NCBI RefSeq assembly: GCF_002215495.1
Contig: NZ_CP021378.1
Coordinates: 3,038,764 to 3,102,763, forward strand
Origin: Porphyrobacter sp. CACIAM 03H1
GTDB taxonomy: Bacteria; Pseudomonadota; Alphaproteobacteria; Sphingomonadales; Sphingomonadaceae
Direction: 5' to 3'
DNA length: 64,000 bases
Shown here: positions 36,479 to 45,658 of the stretch, piece by piece
Layout: the number at the start of each line of letters is the position of its first letter
Numbering within the stretch: position 1 is the stretch's first letter
Notes under the pieces: model-generated
Databases searched by the model: none
Seen by the model: only the letters and a program-made list of their open reading frames with translations
What the model was told of the DNA's origin: nothing
Program-made: the position numbers and the translations under genes

Positions 36479-38084
36479 GGGCGGCCTCCTCGGTGGGCTC
36501 GTCCTCGAACCAGTGTGCACGGGCAGCCATGATGATCTCGTTGCCCTGCTCTTCGCTGAGGCCGTATTCGCCGAGCACCCCGCCCTTGTCGCTTTCGCGC
36601 TGCGGACGGCGCTGCGGCGGGCCGTCGGCCGCGGCGCGGCGGCGCGGGGCCTCGCGCTTCTTGGCGATCAGCTCGTCGGTGGCGAGATCGGCGAGGTCGT
36701 CGAGGGTCTTGATCCCGGCCTTGCCGAGCGTGACCAGCATCGCCTCGGTGAGGTGCGGGATCTCGGCGAGCGCGTCCTCGACGCCGAGGCCACGGCGCAC
36801 TTCGCGGTGCGCGGCTTCCTGACGCTCGAGCGCCTCGAGCGCGCGGCTCTGGAGTTCCTCGGCGAGTTCATCGTCGAAGCCTTCGATGCTCGCGAGTTCG
36901 GCGAGGTCGACATAGGCCACTTCCTCCAGCTCGGCGAAGCCTTCGGCGACCAGCAGCTGCGAGAGGGTCTCGTCGACGTCCAGTTCTTCCTCGAACATCT
37001 TCGAACGCTCGGCGAATTCCTTGGAGCGCTTCTCGGAAGCCTCTTCCTCGGTCATGATGTCGATCTGGTGGCCGGTGAGCTGGCTCGCCAGACGCACGTT
37101 CTGACCGCGACGACCGATCGCCAGCGACAGCTGGTCGTCGGGCACCACCACTTCGATGCGGCCATCATCCTCGTCGAGCACGACGCGGCTGACGGTGGCG
37201 GGCTGGAGCGCGTTGACCACGAAGGTCGCGGTGTCCTCGCTCCACGGGATGATGTCGATCTTCTCGCCCTGGAGTTCCTGCACCACCGCCTGCACGCGGC
37301 TGCCCTTCATGCCGACGCAGGCGCCGACGGGGTCGATGCTCGAATCGCGGCTGATCACGCCGATCTTGGCGCGGCTGCCCGGATCGCGGGCGGCTGCCTT
37401 GATCTCGATGATGTTGTCGTAGATTTCGGGCACTTCCTGCGCGAAGAGCTTCTTCATGAAGTCGGGGTGCGCGCGGCTGAGGAAGATCTGCGGGCCGCGG
37501 TTATTGCGCTCGACCTTGGTGATCAGCGCGCGGACTCGCTCGCCGACGCGGGCGGCTTCGCGGGGGATCTGCTGGTCGCGCCGGATCACGCCCTCGGCGC
37601 GGCCGAGGTTGACGATCACGTGACCGAATTCGACCGACTTGATCACGCCGGTGATGACTTCGCCCTGGCGGTCCTTGAATTCCTCGTACTGGCGCTCGCG
37701 CTCGGCATCGCGGACCTTCTGGAAGATCACCTGCTTGGCCGACTGCGCGTCGATGCGGCCGAGATCGACCGGCGGCAGCGGGTCGACGATGAAGTCGCCG
37801 ACCTTGGCACCCGGCTGGAGCTTCTCGGCCTGCTTCAGATCGACCTGCTTGAAGTAGTCCTCGACTTCCTCGACCACCTCGACCACGCGCCACAGCGTCA
37901 GATCGCCGGTCATGGGATCGAGCTTGGCGCGGATGTCGTTCTCGGCGCCGTAGCGGTTGCGCGCCGATTTCTGGATCGCCTCTTCCATCGCCTCGATGAC
38001 GATCGCCTTGTCGATCATCTTTTCCGAGGCGACCGCGTTGGCGATCGCGAGGAGTTCGGCCTTGTTGGCGGAAATGGCACTCAT
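36459..38084 (-). CDS. nusA: Transcription termination/antitermination protein NusA
   Basis: 541 residues. The order is an N-terminal RNA-polymerase-binding domain (ANKAELLAIANAVASEK), an S1 domain (GEVITGVIKSVEFGHVIVNLG), KH1 (RDSSIDPVGACVGMKGSRVQAV) and KH2 (AIGRRGQNVRLASQLTGHQID). C-terminal acidic helix-hairpin repeats follow (LLVAEGFAELEEVAYVD, then GIKTLDDLADLATDEL). It regulates pausing, termination and antitermination. It starts at an ATG overlapping the rimP stop (TGATG). Confidence 0.98.
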   Translation of the reverse strand: MSAISANKAELLAIANAVASEKMIDKAIVIEAMEEAIQKSARNRYGAENDIRAKLDPMTGDLTLWRVVEVVEEVEDYFKQVDLKQAEKLQPGAKVGDFIVDPLPPVDLGRIDAQSAKQVIFQKVRDAERERQYEEFKDRQGEVITGVIKSVEFGHVIVNLGRAEGVIRRDQQIPREAARVGERVRALITKVERNNRGPQIFLSRAHPDFMKKLFAQEVPEIYDNIIEIKAAARDPGSRAKIGVISRDSSIDPVGACVGMKGSRVQAVVQELQGEKIDIIPWSEDTATFVVNALQPATVSRVVLDEDDGRIEVVVPDDQLSLAIGRRGQNVRLASQLTGHQIDIMTEEEASEKRSKEFAERSKMFEEELDVDETLSQLLVAEGFAELEEVAYVDLAELASIEGFDDELAEELQSRALEALERQEAAHREVRRGLGVEDALAEIPHLTEAMLVTLGKAGIKTLDDLADLATDELIAKKREAPRRRAAADGPPQRRPQRESDKGGVLGEYGLSEEQGNEIIMAARAHWFEDEPTEEAAHADSTQ

Positions 38085-38674
38085 CAGTCGTCTGCCTTCT
38101 CTGTATCTTCTTCGATGAGTTCATCAGCCCCGCTGGTGTCCAGCGGGCGGGTGGCGGCGATCAGCGCGTCGGTGAGGACGAGCTTCGCGGAATGAATTGC
38201 GGCGCGCGGCAGGCGAACGTCGCCCGCCTTCACTTCCTTGACGAGGACCATACCATCCTCGAGGCCGCCGAGCACGCCCTTGTTGACGCGCTGACCATCA
38301 TAGCCCTTGTCCATGACGATGCGGACCTCGTGGCCCGCCCAGTTGGCGAAGTCCTTGTCGCGGGTCAGCGGCCGGTCGATGCCGGGCGAGCTGACTTCGA
38401 GGTGATAGGCGCCTTCGACCAGTTCCTCGCCCGCTTCCTCAGCGGCGTCGATCGCGTCGGAGATGCGGCGCGAGAGGGCGGCGCACTGGTCGAGCACCAG
38501 CTGGCCGGTCGCGGGGTCCTCGGCCATGATCTGGAGCGCCATGCCGCCGTCGCCCGCTTCCGAGGGCACCATCGCCACGCGCACCAGTTCGAAGCCGAGC
38601 GCGGTGGCCTCGGGTTCGATCAGGGCGGTCAGGCGGGCAATATCGGTCACGCGGTTCTTTCGTTGCAGCGCCAT
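38084..38674 (-). CDS. rimP: Ribosome maturation factor RimP
   Basis: 196 residues from the ATG at 38674. It has the two-domain RimP pattern: LIEPEATALGFELVRVAM, then YHLEVSSPGIDRPLTRDKDF, then an SH3-like C-terminal part (GLEDGMVLVKEVKAGDVRLP). It is needed for 30S maturation. The longer open frame upstream lacks coding character. It is first in the operon with nusA, ylxR, infB, a thioesterase and rbfA. Confidence 0.96.
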   Translation of the reverse strand: MALQRKNRVTDIARLTALIEPEATALGFELVRVAMVPSEAGDGGMALQIMAEDPATGQLVLDQCAALSRRISDAIDAAEEAGEELVEGAYHLEVSSPGIDRPLTRDKDFANWAGHEVRIVMDKGYDGQRVNKGVLGGLEDGMVLVKEVKAGDVRLPRAAIHSAKLVLTDALIAATRPLDTSGADELIEEDTEKADD

Positions 38675-38804
38675 TGCGGAAACGCGGTGTGGGGCCGGCC
38701 CCGCGAGGCGCCAGCATCCAAACCTTGTCGCGACAATGTCGGGATTGGTCGCCGCTCTAGTCGCCTTCGCCCCGTTTGGCAAGCGCCTTCGCCGCTGTGC
38801 GCGG

Positions 38805-39209
38805 TCAGCTCTCGCCCGACACCCAGCGCCGCACCTGCTCACGCAGCGCGTGGCTCTGGCGAAGCTCGAAGCTCTCGGCGAAGCTTCTGATGCGGAGCAC
38901 CTCCTCTCGGCAGATCGGCTCATCGAAGGCCATCGCGTTGATCGCCATGCCCTCCCCCCGCTCGCTGCGGACAATGGCGCCGAACAGCTCCGTTTTCGCC
39001 AGCGCGAGATAGCCGGACTGCCCCACCGCCAGCGGCCGCGCCAGCGCGACCCGCGCGCCGGTACGCGAGACATCTATCAGGACGCAGTCCTGCGTCTCGC
39101 AGATCGACACGAACTTCGCAGGGACGGCCAGCCGCAGGCGCGCCGCTGCCCGCCGGCCCGCGGTTACCGGTTCGTCAGGTGCGTCGGCTGAAGGCGGTTC
39201 GGGTGCCAT
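38805..39209 (-). CDS. PilZ-domain protein
   Basis: 134 residues from the ATG at 39209. A short Pro-rich N-terminus precedes a PilZ-like domain with GRRAAARLRLAVPAKF, then LIDVSRTGARVALARPL and SERGEGMAINAMAFDEPI. PilZ domains commonly bind cyclic di-GMP through RxxxR and DxSxxG. Here DVSRTGAR is close to the second motif, while the first is degenerate. A paralogue follows at 39298. The target pathway is unknown. Confidence 0.78.
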   Translation of the reverse strand: MAPEPPSADAPDEPVTAGRRAAARLRLAVPAKFVSICETQDCVLIDVSRTGARVALARPLAVGQSGYLALAKTELFGAIVRSERGEGMAINAMAFDEPICREEVLRIRSFAESFELRQSHALREQVRRWVSGES

Positions 39210-39297
39210 GACCCGGCCAGTTTCGCAGGGAGAGGGTGAAGATCGCCGCGGCGCCCACCCCCGCACGATTACGTGCCGGTCAGGCCGGGATCGCCGG

Positions 39298-39705
39298 TCA
39301 GATCGGGCGGTCGTCGCTGGTGTCGCCCGTCACCCACTTGCGCGCGGTCTCGATCAGCGCGCGCTTCTCGCGTTCCTCGAAATTCTCGTGATAGCGGCGC
39401 ACCTCGAGCACGATCGCATCGGTCAGCGGTTCGTCGAACTCGAGCGCGTTGAGGCCGAACTCGCTGCGGGTGATGATCGCGAAGTTGTTGATCAGGCCGC
39501 AGCGCAGGATCGCGCCTTCGCCTTCGCGCATCGAATCGAGGATCGCCACCTGCGCGCCGGTGCGCGACAGGTTGAGAAGGATGCAGGTGTGAACCTTCTC
39601 CACCGCAACAAGCTGGGCCGGAAGGCTGAGACGCAGGCGTGGCGCGGAACGACGCCCGATCGGCACCGCCGGCGCATCCGGGCCCTCGGGCTTCGGGTCC
39701 ACCAT
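39298..39705 (-). CDS. PilZ-domain protein, paralogue of the neighbour
   Basis: 135 residues from the ATG at 39705. The start was chosen by alignment with the neighbouring paralogue (MVDPKPEG and MAPEPPS openings, both reaching GRR at the same distance). An ATG at 39861 would add 52 Pro/Ser-rich residues and cannot be excluded. Motifs are GRRSAPRLRLSLPAQL, LLNLSRTGAQVAIL and EFGLNALEFDEPL. The Asp of DxSxxG is replaced by Asn, so cyclic-di-GMP binding is doubtful. Confidence 0.75.
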   Translation of the reverse strand: MVDPKPEGPDAPAVPIGRRSAPRLRLSLPAQLVAVEKVHTCILLNLSRTGAQVAILDSMREGEGAILRCGLINNFAIITRSEFGLNALEFDEPLTDAIVLEVRRYHENFEEREKRALIETARKWVTGDTSDDRPI

Positions 39706-40033
39706 CCCCTGTTCACCCCGCAGTCGGTCCAGAGCCGGACGGCCCGCGGGCGATTGAGCGGACGATTCGACCGTGGATGTAGGTGCGACCGGATTCACCC
39801 TATCCGAAACCGGGGGCGCTGGCAAAGAGTGACGGGGGCTGTCGGACAGATCGGGACGCATCTCAGGCCGCCTTGCCGAACCGGGACGCAGGCAAGCGCG
39901 ATTCGCCCATGCCGTTGCACAGGATGCAGGAATTTCTCGGGAAATTTTCGCAAAGCAAATGCATGGTGTCGCGTCGCCCTGAGCCGAAACACCGCAATAA
40001 TCGAAAAGACTTGCCAATCCGTTAGGAACGCTC

Positions 40034-41089
<1,056 letters not shown>

Positions 41090-41189
41090 GTCCAAACTAT
41101 AGTGAAAATTCCCAAGGCTTGGCAATAGAGACCAACGCCTCCCCGCCGCCCAAGACCAAAAACGGTGCAAATCCGCCATTCGCCAAGTT

Positions 41190-41205
41190 TGGCACGCGGG
41201 TTGCA
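41190..41205 (+). promoter_or_regulatory. Sigma-54 promoter of the psp operon
   Basis: TGGCACG-CGGG-TTGCA matches the RpoN consensus TGGCACG-N4-TTGCW at every fixed position. The -12 GC lies about 45 nt before the first small gene. CCAAG/CTTGG-type dyads upstream (about 41110-41121) are candidates for the PspF enhancer site. Its location between pspF and pspA is the classic arrangement. Confidence 0.93.
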
Positions 41206-41248
41206 AAATACCGGGCAAGACCCACGGACACCAATGGGGAGGCCCAAA

Positions 41249-41434
41249 ATGATCGACCGCAACGCCCAAAGCAGCAGCTTCTGGAACTCCAAGCTCGGAC
41301 AGGCCGCGATGGCCAGCATCGCCGCGATGGTGATGATGATCGCGCTGTCCTCGCAGCTTCAGCCGGGCGCGGCCAACGCCGCCCCCGTCGCCCACCCCGC
41401 CGCCCAGGCCGGCGCCGTGATCGAGATCGCCTGA
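41249..41434 (+). CDS. Small membrane or exported protein, first gene of the psp operon
   Basis: 61 residues, ATG preceded by GGGGAGG. A hydrophobic stretch (AAMASIAAMVMMIALS, residues 18-33) followed by PGAANAAP could be a membrane anchor or a signal peptide. It is the first open frame behind the sigma-54 promoter. I recognise no family. It is followed by 280 nt before pspA, where an in-frame GTG reading continues into pspA. Confidence 0.65.
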   Translation: MIDRNAQSSSFWNSKLGQAAMASIAAMVMMIALSSQLQPGAANAAPVAHPAAQAGAVIEIA

Positions 41435-41714
41435 AGTGGGCGACCCTTTTGACCCCCTCGGGCCGGAGCGCAACGTCCCCCCCGCAGATGCTGCCGGCGG
41501 TGCCAGCCCCACGCGCGCCGACCAGAGCAGCGACGCTCCGGCCCAACCCTCCCGCCTGCTTTCGGCAGGCCGCCTCTCGCGGCTCGACGAGGAAATCGAG
41601 GCCTTGCGCCGGAACCCCGGCAAGGCGCAGTCTCACGGCCGCACCGCCCCGCCGCAGGACGAGCGAGTCGCGCCTGCGGACCGGGTCAATTCGTTTCTCG
41701 ATGGAGTAGCCTTC

Positions 41715-42401
41715 ATGGGCATTTTCAGCCGCACACGCGACATCATCGCCGCCAACTTCAACGACATGCTCGACAAGGCGGACGATCCTTCCAAGATGAT
41801 CCGCATGATCATCCTCGAGATGGAGGAGACCCTGGTCGAGGTGCGCGCCAGCGCCGCGCGCACCATCGCCGACCAGAAGGAGATGCACCGCCACTGCGTG
41901 AAGCTGGATCGCCTGCAGGCCGACTGGGCCGAGAAGGCGCAGCTCGCGCTCTCCAAGGACCGCGAGGACCTCGCCCGCGCCGCGCTCGTCGAGAAGAAGA
42001 AGGCCGCCGACATGGCCGACCAGCTCAAGAGCGAGATCTCCGTGCTCGACGATGCCCTGCGCGCCTACGAGGACGACATCCAGAAGCTCCAGCACCGCCT
42101 GCGCGAGGCCCGCAGCCGCCAGACCGCGATCGCCGCGCGCCTCGAAAGCGCCGAGAACCGCGTCAAGCTGCGCACCCTGATGAGCACCGAGCGCACCGAC
42201 GAGGCGCTGGCCCGCTTCGACCAGCTCGAGCGCCGGGTCGACTACGCCGAGGGCCGCGCCGATGCGCTGCGCATCGCCGAGGACAGCCCCCCGTCGCTCG
42301 CCGATGAAATCAACGCGCTGGCCGGTTCGGACGCGATCGACGACGAATTGCAGGCCATGAAGAAAGCGCTCGGCAAGCCCGATAGCAGCAAGGGAGAATA
42401 A
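41715..42401 (+). CDS. pspA: Phage shock protein A
   Basis: 228 residues. The canonical start MGIFSRTRDIIAANFNDMLDKADDP is present, with an amphipathic N-terminal helix and long coiled-coil helices (IRMIILEMEETLVEVRA and onward). PspA is an ESCRT-III-like membrane-stabilising protein and a negative regulator of PspF. GGAG precedes the ATG at 41715. The open frame extends 93 codons upstream to a GTG at 41436 without a stop, so an extended form is possible but not favoured. Confidence 0.94.
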   Translation: MGIFSRTRDIIAANFNDMLDKADDPSKMIRMIILEMEETLVEVRASAARTIADQKEMHRHCVKLDRLQADWAEKAQLALSKDREDLARAALVEKKKAADMADQLKSEISVLDDALRAYEDDIQKLQHRLREARSRQTAIAARLESAENRVKLRTLMSTERTDEALARFDQLERRVDYAEGRADALRIAEDSPPSLADEINALAGSDAIDDELQAMKKALGKPDSSKGE

Positions 42402-42404
42402 GCC

Positions 42405-42710
42405 ATGGATTTCGATGTCGTTTTTGTCATGGCCACGCTGTTCATCGGCCTGCCCTGGGTCGTGCTGCACTACATGACCAAGTGGAAGACCGCCGCCACC
42501 ATCACCGCCGACGACGAGGTGCTGCTGGAGGAACTCTACAACCTCGCCAAGCGGCTCGATGAACGGATGGACACGGTCGAACGGCTCGTCGCCAGCGACG
42601 ATCCCGGCTTCACCCCCGCCCGCCGCCTGATCGCCGACCAGGAAAAGGACAACCAGCAGCTGCGCGAACTCGAGCAGCTCCTCGCCGAGAAGAAAGGAAC
42701 CCGCTCGTGA
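42405..42710 (+). CDS. pspB: Phage shock protein B
   Basis: 101 residues. One N-terminal membrane helix (VVFVMATLFIGLPWVVLHY) is followed by a coiled coil (ELYNLAKRLDERMDTVERLV) that matches PspB. In enterobacteria PspB with PspC relieves PspA inhibition of PspF under envelope stress. It starts 3 nt after pspA and overlaps pspC by 4 nt. It is longer than E. coli PspB at the C-terminus. Confidence 0.9.
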   Translation: MDFDVVFVMATLFIGLPWVVLHYMTKWKTAATITADDEVLLEELYNLAKRLDERMDTVERLVASDDPGFTPARRLIADQEKDNQQLRELEQLLAEKKGTRS

Positions 42711-43084
42711 ACAGCCCCCGCACCACGCTCTACCGCGACAAGCACAACGCCAAGCTGATGGGCGTGTGCTCGGGGATCGCCGACTACACCGGCGTCAACG
42801 TCGCCTGGATCCGCATCGGCGCCGTGCTCTCGACCTTCATCACCGGCGGCTGGGTGATCCTCGCCTATTTCATCGCCGGCTTCGTGCTGAACAAGAAGCC
42901 GCCGCATCTCTACCGCGACGAAAGCGAGCAGAAGTACTGGCAGTCGGTCCGGCAGAGCCCGAAGCGCACCGCCCGCGAGATCCGCGCGTCCTTCCGCGAC
43001 GTCGATCGCCGGCTGGCCGCGGTGGAAGCCCACTACGTCAGCAGCAACCCCCGCCTGACCGCCGAGATCGAGCGGCTGCGCTGA
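42707..43084 (+). CDS. pspC: Phage shock protein C
   Basis: 125 residues, GTG start overlapping the pspB stop. The PspC domain is clear: LYRDKHNAKLMGVCSGIADYTGVNVAWIRI and a membrane helix, ITGGWVILAYFIAGFVL. The C-terminal cytosolic helix ends in TAEIERLR, echoing the EIEALR ending repeated in the genes that follow. Confidence 0.93.
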   Translation: MNSPRTTLYRDKHNAKLMGVCSGIADYTGVNVAWIRIGAVLSTFITGGWVILAYFIAGFVLNKKPPHLYRDESEQKYWQSVRQSPKRTAREIRASFRDVDRRLAAVEAHYVSSNPRLTAEIERLR

Positions 43085-43115
43085 ACTCCAACCCACTGAA
43101 CAGGGGACTGAAATC

Positions 43116-43427
43116 ATGGAAGGCACCCTTGCCCTGATGATCCCGATCTTCGCGCTGATGATCCCGATCGTCGCGCTCTGGACGAAGCATCAGCAGAAGA
43201 TGGCCGAGATGCAGGTCGGCGCCACCGCCGAGCAGACCGCCGAAAAGGCCGCGCAATACGCCAGCCAGGTCCAGCGGCTGGAGGACCGGGTGCAGGTGCT
43301 CGAACGCATCGTCACCGACCGCGGCTACGACATCGCCACCCAGATCGAGGCGCTGCGCGACACGCGCCGCGTGGATGAAGCAGGCGCGGGCGTCCCGCTC
43401 GGCCTCGGCAACAAGGAGCGCGTGTGA
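43116..43427 (+). CDS. PspB-like small membrane coiled-coil protein 1
   Basis: 103 residues. An N-terminal membrane segment (TLALMIPIFALMIPIVALW) is followed by a helix and the shared tail RVQVLERIVTDRGYDIATQIEALRD. The layout is that of PspB, with different sequence. It follows pspC by 31 nt and ends overlapping the next start (TGATG). It probably acts with PspB/C at the inner membrane; this is inference from context. Confidence 0.75.
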   Translation: MEGTLALMIPIFALMIPIVALWTKHQQKMAEMQVGATAEQTAEKAAQYASQVQRLEDRVQVLERIVTDRGYDIATQIEALRDTRRVDEAGAGVPLGLGNKERV

Positions 43428-43738
43428 TGGAGCCGGGCGAAGGACTCTTTGTCCTCACGATCATCGCGCTGAGCATCGGCGGCTGGCTGGCCAACAATTG
43501 GATCCGCGCCAAGCACGGCTATGCCCTCGAAGACGAGTGGGGCGGCAAGACCGAGCGCACGGACACCGCCGAGACCCAGCGCCTGCGCGCCGAGAACAAG
43601 GCGCTCCATGACAAGCTCGACGCCATGCAGGACCGCATGATCGTGCTCGAGAAGATCGTCACCGACCGCGGCTATTCGCTGAGCGCCGAAATCGAGGCGC
43701 TGCGCGATGCGCCCGCACTTACCAAGGAGCGCGTGTGA
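43427..43738 (+). CDS. PspB-like small membrane coiled-coil protein 2
   Basis: 103 residues. The membrane helix (LFVLTIIALSIGGWLANNW) is followed by KHGYALEDEWGGK, a motif shared with the next protein, and the tail IVLEKIVTDRGYSLSAEIEALRD. The ATG at 43427 overlaps the previous stop by one base. It is a paralogue of its neighbours. Confidence 0.75.
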   Translation: MEPGEGLFVLTIIALSIGGWLANNWIRAKHGYALEDEWGGKTERTDTAETQRLRAENKALHDKLDAMQDRMIVLEKIVTDRGYSLSAEIEALRDAPALTKERV

Positions 43739-44097
43739 TGGAGAACCTTGCGCCTTTCCTCCCCTATCTCGGCTGGATCATCACCGGAGCCTTCGTGCTC
43801 GGTGCTCTGGGGATCCTCGTCTCGTTCCAGACGACCCGCATGAAGATCAAGAACGGCTATCCGCTCGAAGGCATGTGGGGCCAGTCCCTGAAGCCCGGTT
43901 CCGACAAGCAGACCGCGCACCGCGTCACCCTGCTGACCCAGGAAAACGCCGAGCTGCGGGCCGAACTCGGCAGCATCAAGGATCGCCTCGCCAACGTCGA
44001 ACGGATCGTCACCGACGGCGGCTACCACCTCGGCGCCGAGATTGACGCGCTGCGCGACCGCGCGCTCGCCAACCTCACGGACAAGGGCGAGGCGTGA
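43738..44097 (+). CDS. PspB-like small membrane coiled-coil protein 3
   Basis: 119 residues. The membrane helix is LGWIITGAFVLGALGILVSF, followed by KNGYPLEGMWGQ (compare KHGYALEDEWGG in the previous protein), a predicted coiled coil (ENAELRAELGSIKDRL) and the tail NVERIVTDGGYHLGAEIDALRD. The ATG at 43738 overlaps the previous stop by one base. Confidence 0.75.
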   Translation: MENLAPFLPYLGWIITGAFVLGALGILVSFQTTRMKIKNGYPLEGMWGQSLKPGSDKQTAHRVTLLTQENAELRAELGSIKDRLANVERIVTDGGYHLGAEIDALRDRALANLTDKGEA

Positions 44098-44378
44098 TGG
44101 GCGAGATGGTGATCATCGCGATGACCATCGTCGCAATCGTCCTCATCGCGGGCGTGAGCCTCAACGGCATCGTCGACAAGGTGATGAGCGCCAAGCGGCT
44201 GCGCTACGAAGCCAAGTCCGACATGGTCCCGCAGGACGTGCGCTTGATCGCCGAACGCCAGCAGATGATCGAGGATCGCCTGCGGGTGCTGGAGCGCATC
44301 GCCACCGACCGCGGCAGCCTGCTCGCCGACGAGATCGAGGCGCTGCGCGTCGGCAGCCAGAAGGAGCCCGCGCAATGA
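44097..44378 (+). CDS. PspB-like small membrane coiled-coil protein 4
   Basis: 93 residues. An N-terminal membrane helix (MVIIAMTIVAIVLIAGVSLNG) is followed by a short basic linker and the tail RLRVLERIATDRGSLLADEIEALR. Its start and stop each overlap the neighbouring genes by 1-4 nt. Confidence 0.75.
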   Translation: MGEMVIIAMTIVAIVLIAGVSLNGIVDKVMSAKRLRYEAKSDMVPQDVRLIAERQQMIEDRLRVLERIATDRGSLLADEIEALRVGSQKEPAQ

Positions 44379-44698
44379 GCAGCTGGGCCATCGTCGCCCT
44401 TGTGGCGATCGTGATCTGGGGGATCGTCGAGACCGTCCGGGCGCGCGCCGGGATCGTGACCGACGAGGACGGCAACCAGAAGGTCGTCCCGCGCGAGGAC
44501 CAGCGCACGCCGGCCGAACTCGAAGCCGCCCGGCGCGAGATCGCCGAGCTCAGGGAGCGGGTGAAGGTGCTCGAACGCATCGCCACCGACGGCAACACCA
44601 GCGATGCGCGCGAGCGGGCGCGGATCGCCGCCGAAATCGAAGCCTTGCGGGGCCTGCCGACGCCGGATCCCGCCATGAGGAAGGAACAGAGCGAATGA
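44375..44698 (+). CDS. PspB-like small membrane coiled-coil protein 5
   Basis: 107 residues, hidden inside a longer spurious frame. The membrane helix is WAIVALVAIVIWGIVETV. A charged coil (AARREIAELRERVKVLERIATDG) resembles PspB closely, and the C-terminus carries AAEIEALRGL. The ATG overlaps the previous stop by 4 nt and the stop overlaps the next start by 4 nt. Confidence 0.75.
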   Translation: MSSWAIVALVAIVIWGIVETVRARAGIVTDEDGNQKVVPREDQRTPAELEAARREIAELRERVKVLERIATDGNTSDARERARIAAEIEALRGLPTPDPAMRKEQSE

Positions 44699-44946
44699 CC
44701 ACGCTTCTTCTCGATCCCGTGCTGGTACTCACCATCGGCAGCCTGATCGGCCTCGCGCTGGTTGTCGCGGCGCTGCTGCAGGCCTGGGCAGGTTGGCTCG
44801 ACCTCAAGCGCCGCGAACTCGAACGGGCGCAGGCGCGGCCTGCGACCGATGAAGGTTCGGGCCTCGGCACGGCGCGGATCGAGCTGTCGGACCTCAAGGA
44901 GCGCATCCGCAAGCTCGAGGCCATCGCCAGCGGGGTGGAACTGTGA
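44695..44946 (+). CDS. PspB-like small membrane coiled-coil protein 6
   Basis: 83 residues. A long hydrophobic N-terminus (LVLTIGSLIGLALVVAALLQAW) is followed by LDLKRRELERAQ and a short coil, LSDLKERIRKLEAIASG. It lacks the EIEALR tail of its neighbours. It is translationally coupled on both sides. Confidence 0.72.
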   Translation: MTTLLLDPVLVLTIGSLIGLALVVAALLQAWAGWLDLKRRELERAQARPATDEGSGLGTARIELSDLKERIRKLEAIASGVEL

Positions 44947-45119
44947 GCGCGGTCCGCAACGGCGCCGCGCAGGCGGGCATCGGCCTCGGCACGGCGATCG
45001 CGGTGGCGATCAGCTGGAGCGCCAACCAGTCGATCATCTGGGCGATCATCCACGGCTTCTTCAGCTGGTTCTACGTGATCTACTACGCCTTCACCCGTCC
45101 CGGGGGCCTGAGCGGCTAA
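44943..45119 (+). CDS. Small membrane protein closing the psp operon
   Basis: 58 residues, GTG start overlapping the previous stop (GTGA). The sequence has a Gly/Ala-rich start, then a hydrophobic helix (SIIWAIIHGFFSWFYVIYYAF) and ends TRPGGLSG. It is compatible with a single membrane span. No family is recognised, but the tight coupling supports a real gene. It is followed by sufE after 43 nt. Confidence 0.65.
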   Translation: MSAVRNGAAQAGIGLGTAIAVAISWSANQSIIWAIIHGFFSWFYVIYYAFTRPGGLSG

Positions 45120-45162
45120 GCACCCCTTTGCGTTGGAGCCCCGCCCTGTCTAAGGGCGGGCC

Positions 45163-45573
45163 ATGCGCAGCCTTTCCGACATTCTCGAAGAGTACGAATT
45201 CCTCGAAGGCGACGAGCGTTACGGCCTGCTGATCGAGCTCGGCCGCAGCCTCGAACCCATGCCCGAGGCACTCAAGACCGACGCCACGCTGGTGCGCGGC
45301 TGTTCGGCGGCGGTGTGGGTCTATCCGGCGGGCACCGATGCGGCAAAGCTCCACTTCCTCGCCGACAGCAACGCCGCGATCACCAAGGGCATCGTCGCCC
45401 TCGTCATCGCCGCGGTGCAGGACAGGCCCGCTGCCCAGGTCGCCGGCATGGACGTGATGGCGGCGCTCGCCCCGTTCGACCTCAAGAACCAGCTGTCGAG
45501 CAACCGCACGCAAGGCGTGCCGAACATGATCGCCCTGGTGAAGGAGCACGCCGCAAGGCTCGCGGCAGGCTGA
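45163..45573 (+). CDS. sufE: SufE-family Fe-S assembly sulfur acceptor
   Basis: 136 residues. The SufE fold is clear, with the sulfur-accepting cysteine in LVRGCSAAVWV near residue 46 and the C-terminal NRTQGVPNMIALVKEHA. SufE takes sulfur from the SufS desulfurase for cluster assembly. No suf operon is adjacent; single sufE genes outside suf operons are common. Confidence 0.93.
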   Translation: MRSLSDILEEYEFLEGDERYGLLIELGRSLEPMPEALKTDATLVRGCSAAVWVYPAGTDAAKLHFLADSNAAITKGIVALVIAAVQDRPAAQVAGMDVMAALAPFDLKNQLSSNRTQGVPNMIALVKEHAARLAAG

Positions 45574-45658
45574 GCCTTTGGTGCGCAGCGGCTGATGGCG
45601 TAAACTCGGCCCCGGGGGGACATGCGCAGGGCGAGTCGCCCCGATGGGGAGAACCGAC

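Noticed and set aside
33482..36532. 1016-codon plus-strand open frame opposite infB and ylxR
   Set aside because: Antisense to unambiguous IF-2. Its His/Asp/Leu/Gly-rich composition is what high-GC codon bias gives on the opposite strand.
36189..38195. 668-codon plus-strand open frame opposite nusA
   Set aside because: Shadow of NusA, with the S1 and KH motifs clear on the minus strand.
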